Shown here: positions 15,620-23,918 of the stretch, piece after piece
How the letters are laid out: each line of letters begins with the position of its first letter
Numbering within the stretch: position 1 is the first letter of the stretch
NCBI RefSeq assembly: GCF_036226765.1
Contig: NZ_CP109017.1
Span: 2,805,501 to 2,869,500, forward strand
DNA: 64,000 nt
Source of the DNA: Streptomyces sp. NBC_00670
GTDB lineage: Bacteria > Actinomycetota > Actinomycetes > Streptomycetales > Streptomycetaceae
Direction: 5' to 3'
Program-made: the position numbers and the translations under genes
Notes under the pieces: generated by a model
What the model was told of the DNA's origin: nothing
What the model saw: the letters and a program-made list of their open reading frames with translations, nothing else
The model's database searches: none

Positions 15620-17035
15620 TCATGCCGTGACGCCCGCCGCCTTCGCCGCGTCGCGGACCGCGCCGGCCACCGCGCCGGCGACCTTGTCGTTGAAGACGGA
15701 CGGGATGATGTAGTTCGCGTTGAGCTCGTCCTCGCTCACCACGTCCGCCAGGGCGGCCGCCGCGGCCAGCATCATCTCGGTGTTGACGGTGCGGGACTGC
15801 GCGTCCAGCAGGCCGCGGAAGACGCCCGGGAAGACCAGGACGTTGTTGATCTGGTTCGGGAAGTCCGAGCGGCCGGTGGCGACCACCGCGGCCGTCTGAC
15901 GTGCGACGGCCGGGTCCACCTCGGGGTCCGGGTTCGCGAGCGCGAACACGATCGCGCCCTCGGCCATCGTGGCCACGTCGTCGCCGTCCAGGACGTTGGG
16001 GGCCGAGACGCCGATGAAGACGTCGGCCTCGCGCACGGCCTCCTTCAGCGTGCCGGTGAGGTTCTCCGGGTTGGTGTTGTCCGCGATCCAGCGCAGCGCC
16101 GAGTCGGGGGCGGCGTCCACCAGGTCCTCGCGCCCGGCGTGCACGACGCCGTGGATGTCGGCGACGACCGCGTTCTTGACCCCGGCCGCCAGCAGCAGCT
16201 TCAGGATGGCGGTGCCGGCCGCGCCCGCGCCGGACATGACGACCCGCACGTTCTCGATCGCCTTGCCGACCACGCGCAGCGCGTTGGTCAGGCTGGCCAG
16301 CACCACGATCGCGGTGCCGTGCTGGTCGTCGTGGAAGACGGGGATGTCCAGGGCCTCGCGCAGCCGCGCCTCGATCTCGAAGCAGCGCGGCGCGGAGATG
16401 TCCTCCAGGTTGATGCCGGCGAAGCCGGGGGCGATCGCCTTGACGATCTCCACGATGGCGTCGCTGTCCTGGGTGTCCAGGCAGATCGGCCAGGCGTCGA
16501 TGCCCGCGAACCGCTTGAACAGGGCCGCCTTGCCCTCCATCACCGGCAGCGCCGCCTTGGGGCCGATGTTGCCGAGGCCGAGGACGGCCGAACCGTCGGT
16601 GACGACCGCGACGGAGTTGCGCTTGATGGTCAGCCGGCGGGCGTCCTCGGGGTTCTCCGCGATCGCCATGCACACCCGGGCGACGCCGGGGGTGTAGACC
16701 ATGGAGAGGTCGTCACGGTTGCGGATGGGATGCTTCGACGCCATCTCGATCTTGCCGCCGAGGTGCATCAGGAACGTACGGTCGGAGACCTTGCCCAGCG
16801 TGACGCCCTCGATGCCGCGCAGCTGCTGCACGATCTGGTCGGCGTGCGCGGTGGAGCTGGCCGCGATGGTGACGTCGATCCGGAGCTTCTCGTGACCGGA
16901 GGCGGTCACGTCGAGGCCGGTCACCGAGCCTCCGGAGGACTCCACGGCGTGGGTGAGCTGCGAGACGGCCGTTCCGCTCGCGGGCACCTCCAGCCGGATG
17001 GTCATCGAGTAGGAGACGCTGGGCGCCGTTGCCAT
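15620..17035 (-). CDS. NAD(P)-dependent malic enzyme with N-terminal ACT domain
   Basis: A 471-residue enzyme decarboxylating malate to pyruvate. Residues 1-85 form an ACT-like regulatory domain (SYSMTIRLEVPASGTAVSQLTHAV). The catalytic part has MVYTPGVARVC with the catalytic Tyr, the metal-binding FHDDQHGTAIV segment and the cofactor loop MSGAGAAGTAILKLLL. The ACT domain suggests allosteric control. The ATG lies in MATAPSVSYS. The gene supports pyruvate/NAD(P)H supply, linked in Streptomyces to lipid and antibiotic precursors. Confidence 0.93.
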   Translation of the reverse strand: MATAPSVSYSMTIRLEVPASGTAVSQLTHAVESSGGSVTGLDVTASGHEKLRIDVTIAASSTAHADQIVQQLRGIEGVTLGKVSDRTFLMHLGGKIEMASKHPIRNRDDLSMVYTPGVARVCMAIAENPEDARRLTIKRNSVAVVTDGSAVLGLGNIGPKAALPVMEGKAALFKRFAGIDAWPICLDTQDSDAIVEIVKAIAPGFAGINLEDISAPRCFEIEARLREALDIPVFHDDQHGTAIVVLASLTNALRVVGKAIENVRVVMSGAGAAGTAILKLLLAAGVKNAVVADIHGVVHAGREDLVDAAPDSALRWIADNTNPENLTGTLKEAVREADVFIGVSAPNVLDGDDVATMAEGAIVFALANPDPEVDPAVARQTAAVVATGRSDFPNQINNVLVFPGVFRGLLDAQSRTVNTEMMLAAAAALADVVSEDELNANYIIPSVFNDKVAGAVAGAVRDAAKAAGVTA

Positions 17036-17201
17036 GGCCGACTTCCTCTGCTTTCACCGTACAAGGCGTAGTGCTGTGGGGCGCGGACGCGTGAACCCCA
17101 CGGACGGGGTCTCGCGCGACCGCGTCTGCGCGTGGTATTGCGCGCGGTGTGCCGTCCGATCGTCGCACCTACCGCGGAGTACGTGGTAGCCGCCCCCGAT
17201 T

Positions 17202-17230
17202 GCGAACGTTGTGTTCGTGGACACGTTCGC
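17202..17230. promoter_or_regulatory. Inverted repeat upstream of the malic enzyme gene
   Basis: GCGAACG (17202-17208) and CGTTCGC (17224-17230) are perfect 7-bp arms around 15 nt. The site sits about 170 bp before the malic enzyme start and about 110 bp before the small RNA candidate, so it could control either. The regulator is unknown. Confidence 0.35.
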
Positions 17231-17337
17231 CGGAAACCTCGCGGCGGGAGCGCGCGGGTCCGGGAAATCACCGCGAGATTCGGGTTTCGGCAAGGAAGTC
17301 GCGAGAGGGGAATTGCCCTACGGGAATCGTTTGTTAC

Positions 17338-17486
17338 CTTGGATGTGGCACCGGCTCGATCCAAGCCCCCGGGCCCAACCTTAGTCGCTTCGAGCGACCA
17401 CTTGCCGCGAGGCGAGCATGGCGGGCCGGTGTCATAGACGTAGGAGAAGGGCCCGTACCGGCTGTGCGCCGGTACGGGCCCTTCTC
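17338..17486 (+). ncRNA. Candidate small non-coding RNA, plus strand
   Basis: The 470-bp gap between two minus-strand genes contains plus-strand structure with no open reading frame. There is a 7-bp hairpin CTTGGAT/ATCCAAG (17338-17365), a C-rich linker CCCCCGGGCCC, a short hairpin GTCGC-TTCGA-GCGAC (17384-17398) and an 18-bp terminator hairpin (17444-17486) followed by TCGTTCTT. A possible promoter is TTGCCC ... TACCTT with 16-bp spacing ending near 17340. The T-rich tail lies only on the plus-strand side, favouring a plus-strand transcript of about 150 nt. Neither adjacent gene is transcribed in this direction. Confidence 0.5.
17444..17486 (+). terminator. Strong hairpin terminator
   Basis: GAGAAGGGCCCGTACCGG pairs perfectly with 17469-17486 around a 7-nt loop, an 18-bp stem. 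It lies 20 bp past the stop of the minus-strand HelD gene and may serve both directions. Confidence 0.8.
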
Positions 17487-17505
17487 TCGTTCTTGGGGGT
17501 CCTGC

Positions 17506-19821
17506 TCAGTCCCGCAGCAGGTCCGGCACCCCGTGCGCGTCCGGTTCGTCCCGGTCGCCGGAGACGACGGTGAGCTGCTGGGTCGCCCGGGTCAGCGCCA
17601 CGTAGAGCACGCGCAGCCCGGCGGGCGACTCGTCGGCGATCTCCGCGGGCGAGACGACGACCGTGGCGTCGTACTCCAGGCCCTTGGCCTCCAGGCTGCC
17701 GAGCGCGACGACGCGGTCGCCGAGCCCGGCCAGCCAGCGGGCCGCCTCCTCACGCCGCCGCATGGCGACGACGACGCCGACCGTGCCGTCGACCCGCTCC
17801 AGCAGGGCTGCCGTCTCCTCCCGCACGGTCCGCGCCAGTGACTCCCCCACTGCCGCGAACCGGGGTTCGAGGCCGGTGGAGCGGACCGCCGAGGGGGCCG
17901 TCGAGCCCGGCATGGCCAGGGCCAGGACGCGGGCGGCCAGGTCGGCGATCTCGGCGGGGTTGCGGTAGTTGACGGTGAGGGTGAAGCGGCGGCGGGGCCG
18001 GGTGCCGAGGGCCTCGTCGCGGGCGGCGGCGGCCTCGTCCGGGTCGGACCAGGAGGACTGGGCGGGGTCGCCGACGACGGTCCAGGTGGCGTGCCTGCCG
18101 CGCCGGCCCAGCATCCGCCACTGCATGGGGGTGACGTCCTGGGCCTCGTCCACGATGACGTGCGCGTACTCGGTGCGCTCCTGCGCCAGCCGTTCGGCGC
18201 GCTCGCGCTGGGACTCCTCGCGCACCGGCATCAGCTCCTCCAGGCCGGTGAGCTGGTCCAGCGGGTCCGCCTCGCGCCGCTTGCGGGGGCGGGCGGGGAC
18301 GCCGAGGATCGCCTGGAGTTCGTCGAGCAGGGCCACGTCGTGCACGGAGAACCCGTCGCGGCGCAGGGACTTCGCGACCCGGCGGACCTCGCCGGGGTTG
18401 AGCACGCGCCGGGCCCAGCGGCCGAGCCGCCGTTCGTCGGCCATCGCGTCCAGCACGCCGCGCGGGGTCAGCTCGGGCCACCAGGCGTCGAGGAAGTCGG
18501 TGAAGGGGTCCTCGGTGGAGACGTCCTCGTCGAAGGAGGAGCGCAGCTCGGCGGCGAGTTCGGGGTCGGTGTGCCGGGACCCGGCGCCGGACTTCGCCCA
18601 CAGCGCGTCCAGGAGCAGCTTGCGGGCGCGCGGGCGCAGCAGGTTGACGGGGGCGGTGCCGCCGAGCGCGGTGCGGCGGATCTCCGCCAGCTCCTCCGCC
18701 TCCAGTTCCAGGCGGCGGCCGAAGGCGACGACCCGCAGGCGGGTGGGTGCGCCGCCCGTCTCCAGGGCGCCGCGGGCCGCCTTGCGCAGCACCTTCAGCA
18801 TGCGCAGGGAGCCCTTGACGCGGGCGGTGGCCGGGGAGTCGTAGAGCCCGGCCTCCGCGCCGTCGACGAGGGAGCCGAGGGCGCGGATCGCGACCTGGCC
18901 CTCCTCGCCGAGCGAGGGCAGCACGCCCTCGGTGTACGCGACGAGCAGCGGCGTCGGCGAGACGATCAGGATGCCGCCCGCGTACCGGCGCCGGTCCTGG
19001 TAGAGGAGATAGGCCGCGCGGTGCAGCGCGACGGCCGTCTTTCCGGTGCCGGGCCCGCCCTCGACGTACGTGACGGAGGCGGCGGGGGCGCGGATCACCA
19101 GGTCCTGCTCGGCCTGGATGGAGGAGACGATGTCCCGCATGGAGTGCGTACGGGCCCGGCCGAGCGCGGCCATCAGGGCGCCGTCGCCGATCACGGGCAG
19201 CTCGCGGCCGTCGAGGTACGCGGTCAGCTCGGGCCGCATCAGGTCGTCCTCGACGCCGAGGACGCGGCGTCCCTTGGAGCGGATGACCCGGCGGCGCACG
19301 ACCCGGCCGGGGTCCACCGGAGTGGCCCGGTAGAAGGGGGCCGCGGCGGGCGCCCGCCAGTCGATGACCAGCGGGGAGTAGTCGGCGTCGAGCACGCCGA
19401 TGCGGCCGATGTGCAGGGTCTCGGCGATGTCGGCGGTCGCGTCGGGGCGGACGGCGCCCTCGGCGGGCTCGACGGCGGTGTACGCGCCGTCGGGTCCCTT
19501 CTTGCCGTCCTTGCCGAGGAGGAGGTCGACGCGGCCGAAGAGGAAGTCCTCGAACTCGTTGTTGAGGCGGTTGAGGTGGATGCCGGCGCGGAAGACGAGG
19601 GCGTCGCGCTCGGCGAGGGCGCCGGGCGTGCCGACCTGGCCGCGGCGGGCCGCGTCGTGCATCAGGAACTCGGCCTCGTGGATCTTCTCCTCGAGGCGGC
19701 GGTAGACGCGGTCGAGGTGCCGCTGTTCGACGAGGATTTCCTGGTCGCGCGCGGAGTCGGCACCGCCTGCGGTGTCGCCTGCGGCGGGCGTGATCTGTGG
19801 CGGTTGAACCTGCGCGGCCAC
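17506..19821 (-). CDS. helD: HelD-family RNA polymerase recycling ATPase
   Basis: A 771-residue superfamily 1 helicase-like protein. The N-terminal 70 residues form the coiled arm that reaches into RNA polymerase (HLDRVYRRLEEKIHEAEFLM). ATPase motifs follow: Walker A GGPGTGKTAVALHRAAYL, Walker B VIVDEAQDVTPMQW, VNYRNP (motif IV), and a late ALTRATQQL. HelD-class proteins dislodge stalled RNA polymerase; the HelR branch protects against rifamycins (family knowledge). No rifamycin-associated palindrome was found upstream, so a housekeeping HelD is more likely than inducible HelR. Only repeat DNA lies before the promoter. Confidence 0.88.
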   Translation of the reverse strand: MAAQVQPPQITPAAGDTAGGADSARDQEILVEQRHLDRVYRRLEEKIHEAEFLMHDAARRGQVGTPGALAERDALVFRAGIHLNRLNNEFEDFLFGRVDLLLGKDGKKGPDGAYTAVEPAEGAVRPDATADIAETLHIGRIGVLDADYSPLVIDWRAPAAAPFYRATPVDPGRVVRRRVIRSKGRRVLGVEDDLMRPELTAYLDGRELPVIGDGALMAALGRARTHSMRDIVSSIQAEQDLVIRAPAASVTYVEGGPGTGKTAVALHRAAYLLYQDRRRYAGGILIVSPTPLLVAYTEGVLPSLGEEGQVAIRALGSLVDGAEAGLYDSPATARVKGSLRMLKVLRKAARGALETGGAPTRLRVVAFGRRLELEAEELAEIRRTALGGTAPVNLLRPRARKLLLDALWAKSGAGSRHTDPELAAELRSSFDEDVSTEDPFTDFLDAWWPELTPRGVLDAMADERRLGRWARRVLNPGEVRRVAKSLRRDGFSVHDVALLDELQAILGVPARPRKRREADPLDQLTGLEELMPVREESQRERAERLAQERTEYAHVIVDEAQDVTPMQWRMLGRRGRHATWTVVGDPAQSSWSDPDEAAAARDEALGTRPRRRFTLTVNYRNPAEIADLAARVLALAMPGSTAPSAVRSTGLEPRFAAVGESLARTVREETAALLERVDGTVGVVVAMRRREEAARWLAGLGDRVVALGSLEAKGLEYDATVVVSPAEIADESPAGLRVLYVALTRATQQLTVVSGDRDEPDAHGVPDLLRD

Positions 19822-19906
19822 CGGCTCCCCTTCTGACGTGCTGAGCAGCCGTCCACCGTACGCGAAGGGAGACGCGTGCGGCTACGCGATGCGGCGCCCA
19901 CGAGGG

Positions 19907-19974
19907 TTTTCGCCCCCGGACCCCCAAAAGATGCGCAGTTCCCCGCGCCCCTCGAGGGGCGCGGGGAACTGCGC
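19907..19974. repeat. Dispersed composite intergenic repeat, copy 3, with 42-bp perfect palindrome
   Basis: TTTTCGCCCCCGGACCCCC is followed by GCGCAGTTCCCCGCGCCCCTC and its exact reverse complement (19933-19974). The palindrome lies between the anti-sigma gene stop and the HelD start and may terminate the sigU operon. Confidence 0.75.
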
Positions 19975-20025
19975 GAGAAGCCCCACCGGCGGTCAGCCGA
20001 CAACGCACCCGGCGGGGCCCAAGGG

Positions 20026-20850
20026 CTACGCGTTGACCTCGACCAACCGCTTGCCGTCGAACGTCATGACCTCGAAGTGGTCGATGTCGTTCGGTTTGAA
20101 GGCCGCGCCCCCGCGCACGTACAGCGGCTGCTTCGCCTCGTCGGACTTCGCGTTCTCGATGCCGTACCCCCAGTTCGGCACCGACCACGAACTCACCGTC
20201 TCCCGCTCACCGTTCTTGCCGACGGCGATCAACGAGCACTTCTGCGGCCCCTTGACGTTCTTCAGCTCCAGCACCGCATCGGTGCCCCAGTCCTTCTGCT
20301 GCATGGCGACGACCGCACTGACCGCCGTCCCCGCGTCCGTGTGGGACACCTTGTCGTCGATGCTCTCGAACGCCGCCTTCGCGGCGGCCGGCGCCGACGC
20401 CTGGGTGGTCGAACCGCCCCCGTCGTCACCGCCGTTGACCGCCATCACGGCGAGCGGACCGCCGATGATGAGCGCGGCCGCGGCGGCCACCAGGTAGAAA
20501 CCGCGGCGCCGCTTGAGCGCACGCTTCTCCGACACCTCGTCGACCAGTCGTTCGACCAGACGCGGGCTGGGCTTCGCGGAGAGGGACTCGCCGATCGCGG
20601 GGGTCCCGGCGCCGGGCAGGTCCGCGAGCGCGGCCAGCATCGGTTCCATCCCGGCGAGAGCGTCGAGCTGCTGTCCGCACCACTCGCACGTGGCGAGGTG
20701 GGCCTCGAAGGCCGTGGCCTCGGCGTCGTCGAGGATGCCGAGGGCGTAGGCGCCGACGGTCTCGTGGACGTTGTCGTCCCCGGAGCCGCCGCGTGGACCT
20801 TGCACGGAGCCGGGGGAACCGGTTCCGTATCCCCCGTAGACGTTGCTCAT
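20026..20850 (-). CDS. rsuA: Anti-sigma factor with zinc-finger domain (RsuA-like)
   Basis: A 274-residue single-pass membrane protein. Residues 25-60 contain HETVGAYALGILDDAEATAFEAHLATCEWC, the Hx3..HxxxCxxC-type ZAS motif that binds group 4 sigma factors. One membrane helix (FYLVAAAAALIIGGPLAVMAV) follows a basic KRALKRRR stretch, and the C-terminal 140 residues are extracytoplasmic, as in RskA-type proteins. The ATG overlaps the sigma gene stop (ATGA). By synteny it corresponds to RsuA, which holds SigU until proteolysis. Confidence 0.85.
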   Translation of the reverse strand: MSNVYGGYGTGSPGSVQGPRGGSGDDNVHETVGAYALGILDDAEATAFEAHLATCEWCGQQLDALAGMEPMLAALADLPGAGTPAIGESLSAKPSPRLVERLVDEVSEKRALKRRRGFYLVAAAAALIIGGPLAVMAVNGGDDGGGSTTQASAPAAAKAAFESIDDKVSHTDAGTAVSAVVAMQQKDWGTDAVLELKNVKGPQKCSLIAVGKNGERETVSSWSVPNWGYGIENAKSDEAKQPLYVRGGAAFKPNDIDHFEVMTFDGKRLVEVNA

Positions 20851-21437
20851 GCCGTCACCCCGCGCTCCTCGAGAGCCAGCTTCATCGACCGCAGGGCGTA
20901 GAACACCCGTGAGCGCACCGTGCCGCTGGGTATCCCGAGCGTTTCGGCCGCCTCATTGACCGTACGCCCTTTGAAGTACGTTTCAACCAGGACCTCCCTG
21001 TGAGCAGGGGTCAGGTCGTCCAGCGCGTCCGAGAGTGTCATCAGCCACAACGCCTTGTCGATCTCGTCCTCCGCGGGGATGACCTCCAGCGGCGACGGGT
21101 CCACCTCCTGCGGCCGGGCCTGCCGGCTGCGGTGGCCGTCGATGACGATGCGCCGGGCGACCGTCACCAGCCAGGGGCGTACCGAACCGGTCGCTCGATT
21201 CAGCTGACCGGCGTTCTTCCAGGCACGGATGAGCGTTTCCTGCACGACGTCCTCGGCACGCTGCCGGTCGCCCGCGACCAGACGCAGCACATAGGCGAGC
21301 AACGGTCCCGCGTGTTCCCGGTACAACGCACGCATCAGCTCCTCGTCCGGTTCGGCCGAGGAGTTCGACGCGGACGGAGTCATGCGATGTCGGGCCCTTG
21401 GCCTTCGTTCATCAGCCACGGCGGAATCCTTGCGCAC
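20847..21437 (-). CDS. sigU: ECF RNA polymerase sigma factor SigU
   Basis: A 196-residue group 4 sigma factor with region 2 (REHAGPLLAYVLRLVAGDRQRAEDVVQETLIRAWKN) and region 4 (LTPAHREVLVETYFKGRTVNEAAETLGIPSGTVRSRVFYALRSMK). It resembles the SigL/SigU class, and SigU in S. coelicolor influences secretion and development. The start at GTG 21437 is chosen because GGAGG sits 5 nt upstream. The internal ATG at 21383 (MTPSASNSS) has only a weak AAGGG and would give 178 residues. It is coupled to its anti-sigma gene. Confidence 0.85.
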   Translation of the reverse strand: MRKDSAVADERRPRARHRMTPSASNSSAEPDEELMRALYREHAGPLLAYVLRLVAGDRQRAEDVVQETLIRAWKNAGQLNRATGSVRPWLVTVARRIVIDGHRSRQARPQEVDPSPLEVIPAEDEIDKALWLMTLSDALDDLTPAHREVLVETYFKGRTVNEAAETLGIPSGTVRSRVFYALRSMKLALEERGVTA

Positions 21438-21715
21438 GCCCACCTCCGATGTCCGGGGGTTCCCCCAGTCGGTCGCTCACATCCGGGTACGTGGGCGGGT
21501 GTCGTTGTGTTCAACGTGACAGCACGATTTTGTTGCGACAGGTGTGGGAGGTCACGCGAGTGGGCATCCATTTCACCCGCTACGGGACATTCGGCCGCGA
21601 CCGCCGGGAGACGCAGGTCACAGGGGCGTCTTAATCACTTCGTGATGCACGGAGATCCTGGCGTGAAAATTCGGCTTGACCCGTGTGGAGAAAATGTCGA
21701 AACGGCATGTCCGGG

Positions 21716-21775
21716 TCGTGCGGGCTCGTACGGGCTCGTGGCCGCTCGTGCGCGCTCGTGCGGATTCGCGCTCGT
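21716..21775. repeat. TCGT repeats in exact 10-bp phase
   Basis: TCGT occurs at 21716, 21726, 21736, 21746 and 21756, with TCGC at 21766 and another TCGT at 21772. The sequences between are mostly GGGC, GTGC or GCGC. It lies in the otherwise empty 362-bp gap between the sigU start and the CGNR gene stop, which also holds a small ATCAC-TTC-GTGAT palindrome near 21633. Confidence 0.6.
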
Positions 21776-21799
21776 ATTCCGGGTTTCCGTATCGCGGGC

Positions 21800-22411
21800 T
21801 CAGGTGCGCGCCAGCGCCGCGCGGCGCCGGTGGCGGGCGACGCGTTCGCGGTTGCCGCACAGCTCGCTCGAACACCAGCGGCGGCGCCGGCCGCGCGAGG
21901 TGTCCAGGTAGACGAGGGGGCAGTTGTCGCCCTCGCACCGGCGCAGCCGCGCACGGGCGGCCGGGTCGGTGAGCAGGTCCACGGCGTCCCGGGCGAGCGC
22001 GGCGAGCAGCGCGGCGCAGCTGGGCGGTGCCTGGAGGGTGCGGACGAGGGTGCCGTCGGGGGCGCGGAGCGCACGGGGGGCGGGGGGTGCCGCCTGGCGG
22101 GCGCGGGCGTTGAGGTGCGCGAGGGCTTCGGCGAGGACGTCGGCGGGCGTGGTGCGGGGGTCGAGGGTCTCCTCGGTCAACCGGGCCGTGTGGTCGCGGA
22201 GTTCGCGGAACGGGGGGAGCCAGGCGGGGTCGACGTGGGAGAGGTCGGTGCCGGACGGGACGAGGGGGGTGGTGGTGATCCAGGTGCGGAGGGCGGCGGG
22301 GGTGAGGAGGTGTTCGGCGGGGTGGGTGGTGGCGAGGAGGGCGAGGGAGGGGCGGCCGGCGTCGAAGCGGGGGGTGTCGGCGGGGGCGCCGGTTGTGGAG
22401 GACGGGAGCAT
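21800..22411 (-). CDS. CGNR zinc-finger protein (ABATE domain)
   Basis: A 203-residue protein. The N-terminal two thirds match the ABATE ligand-sensing-like domain found before CGNR fingers. The C-terminus carries RLRRCEGDNCPLVYLDTSRGRRRRWCSSELCGNRERVARHRRR, with four cysteines (CxxxxC...CxxxC) and the CGNR signature. These proteins are putative stress-response DNA-binding regulators, mostly uncharacterised. The ATG at 22411 is used; GTG 22423 is an alternative four codons longer. Confidence 0.85.
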   Translation of the reverse strand: MLPSSTTGAPADTPRFDAGRPSLALLATTHPAEHLLTPAALRTWITTTPLVPSGTDLSHVDPAWLPPFRELRDHTARLTEETLDPRTTPADVLAEALAHLNARARQAAPPAPRALRAPDGTLVRTLQAPPSCAALLAALARDAVDLLTDPAARARLRRCEGDNCPLVYLDTSRGRRRRWCSSELCGNRERVARHRRRAALART

Positions 22412-22598
22412 ATGAGCGGTCACCGCCTTGGGGGGAGCCGGTCTCTCTACAGTGCCCGGCGCGGGGCTCGGCGGGAACCCCTGGGAACTGGGCAGGCGTA
22501 TTCCGCCCCCGTCGCCTTCGCCCTCCCCGGGCTCTCGGCTTCGTCCGAGCAGGGGGAAGCACCCGGCCGGCGCCGGTTCGCGGACGTCGCCGTGACGC

Positions 22599-23789
22599 TC
22601 ACCCCGGCTCGCAGTCACCCGCCGCGTCCAGCGCCAGCCGGTACCCCCGCTTCACCACCGTCTGAATCAACCCCGGCGCACCCAACGCCGCCCGCAGCCG
22701 AGTCATCGCCGTCTCGACGGCGTGCTCGTCCCGCCCGGCACCCGGAAGCGCACGCAGGAGCACGGCCCGGGGCACGACCCACCCCGGCCGCTGCGCCAAC
22801 GCCCGCAGCAGCGACATCCCCGCCGGCGGCACCGCCCGCAACTCCCCGTCCACCACCACCGCATGGCCCCGGATCTCCACCCGGTGTCCGGCCACCGGCA
22901 GGGTCCGGGCACGCCCCGGCAGCTCACGGCACAGGAGCTGCACGAGCGGCCCGAGCCGGAACCGCTCGGGCTGCACCGTCGGCACCCCCCGCGCCTGCAA
23001 CGGCACCGCCGTCACCGGCCCGACGCACGCCGCCAGCACGTCGTGCTCCAGTGCGGCGAGCACGTCGTCGAGCATCCCCCGTTGTTCCGCCCGGGAGAAG
23101 AGGGAGGCGGCGGCGGGCGCGCTGGTGAACGTCAGGGCGTCGATCCCGCGCGCGACCGTCGCGTCGAGGAGCCGGTCGAGCGGCCCGAGGTCCTCCGGCG
23201 GCAGCCACCGGTACACCGGCACCCCGACCACCTCCGCCCCGCTCTCCCGCAGCGCCTCGACGAAGCCGGGCAGCGGCTCGCCGTGCAGCTGGACGGCGAT
23301 GCGGCGGCCGTCGACGCCCTGGTCGAGGAGCCGGTCGAGCACCTCGGCCATCGACTCCGACGACGGCGACCAGCGTTCGGTGAGCCCGGCGGCCCGTACC
23401 GCGCCCTTGACCTTGGGGCCGCGGGCGAGGAGTTCGACGTCGTCGTCGCGGAGCCGGGCGAGGAGTTCCTCGCCGAGCCCCCAGCCGTCGGCGGCCTCGA
23501 TCCAGCCGCGGAAGCCGATGGCCGTGGTGGCGACCACCACGTCGGGCGCCTGGCGCAGCAACTCCTTGGTGGCGGCGAGGAGTTCGCCGTCGTCGGAGAG
23601 CGGCACGATACGCAGGGCGGGGGCGTGCTGGACGGCGGCGCCGCGCCGTTCGAGCAGCACGCCCAGTTCCTCGGCCCGGCGCGCGGCGGTCACCCCGACG
23701 GTGAACCCGGCGAGCGGCCCGTACGCGTGCCCGGCCCCAGGGCCCCCGCCCGGCGGCCCCTGCTGCGATGACTGCTGTTCGTCGTCCAT
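22599..23789 (-). CDS. Uroporphyrinogen-III synthase fused to a winged-helix domain
   Basis: A 396-residue two-domain protein. Residues 25-290 are a HemD fold (GFTVGVTAARRAEELGVLLERRGAAVQHAPALRIVPL ... LTFTSAPAAASLFSRA), which would close the linear tetrapyrrole to uroporphyrinogen III. Residues about 300-390 resemble an OmpR/PhoB winged helix (LLRALAQRPGWVVPRAVLLRALPGAGRDEHAVETAMTRLRAALG ... IQTVVKRGYRLAL). Such fusions in actinobacteria sit next to nitrate/nitrite genes, as here with narK. It may be a regulator that has kept or lost catalysis; the sequence cannot decide. Confidence 0.9.
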   Translation of the reverse strand: MDDEQQSSQQGPPGGGPGAGHAYGPLAGFTVGVTAARRAEELGVLLERRGAAVQHAPALRIVPLSDDGELLAATKELLRQAPDVVVATTAIGFRGWIEAADGWGLGEELLARLRDDDVELLARGPKVKGAVRAAGLTERWSPSSESMAEVLDRLLDQGVDGRRIAVQLHGEPLPGFVEALRESGAEVVGVPVYRWLPPEDLGPLDRLLDATVARGIDALTFTSAPAAASLFSRAEQRGMLDDVLAALEHDVLAACVGPVTAVPLQARGVPTVQPERFRLGPLVQLLCRELPGRARTLPVAGHRVEIRGHAVVVDGELRAVPPAGMSLLRALAQRPGWVVPRAVLLRALPGAGRDEHAVETAMTRLRAALGAPGLIQTVVKRGYRLALDAAGDCEPG

Positions 23790-23918
23790 GGCCCTCGTCC
23801 CGTGCTCGGCCGGTGTGAACCCGTCCGTCCCTGCCTGCCTGCCTGCCCGTCTTACGAGCGTGCCAACGCCGCGTGACGGTCCCGGTTCGGCCCCATGTCG
23901 CCCGTGTTACGTCCCGCC

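Noticed and set aside
17202..17230. Rifamycin-associated element for helD
   Set aside because: The inverted repeat GCGAACG/CGTTCGC does not resemble that element and lies downstream of helD rather than before its promoter.
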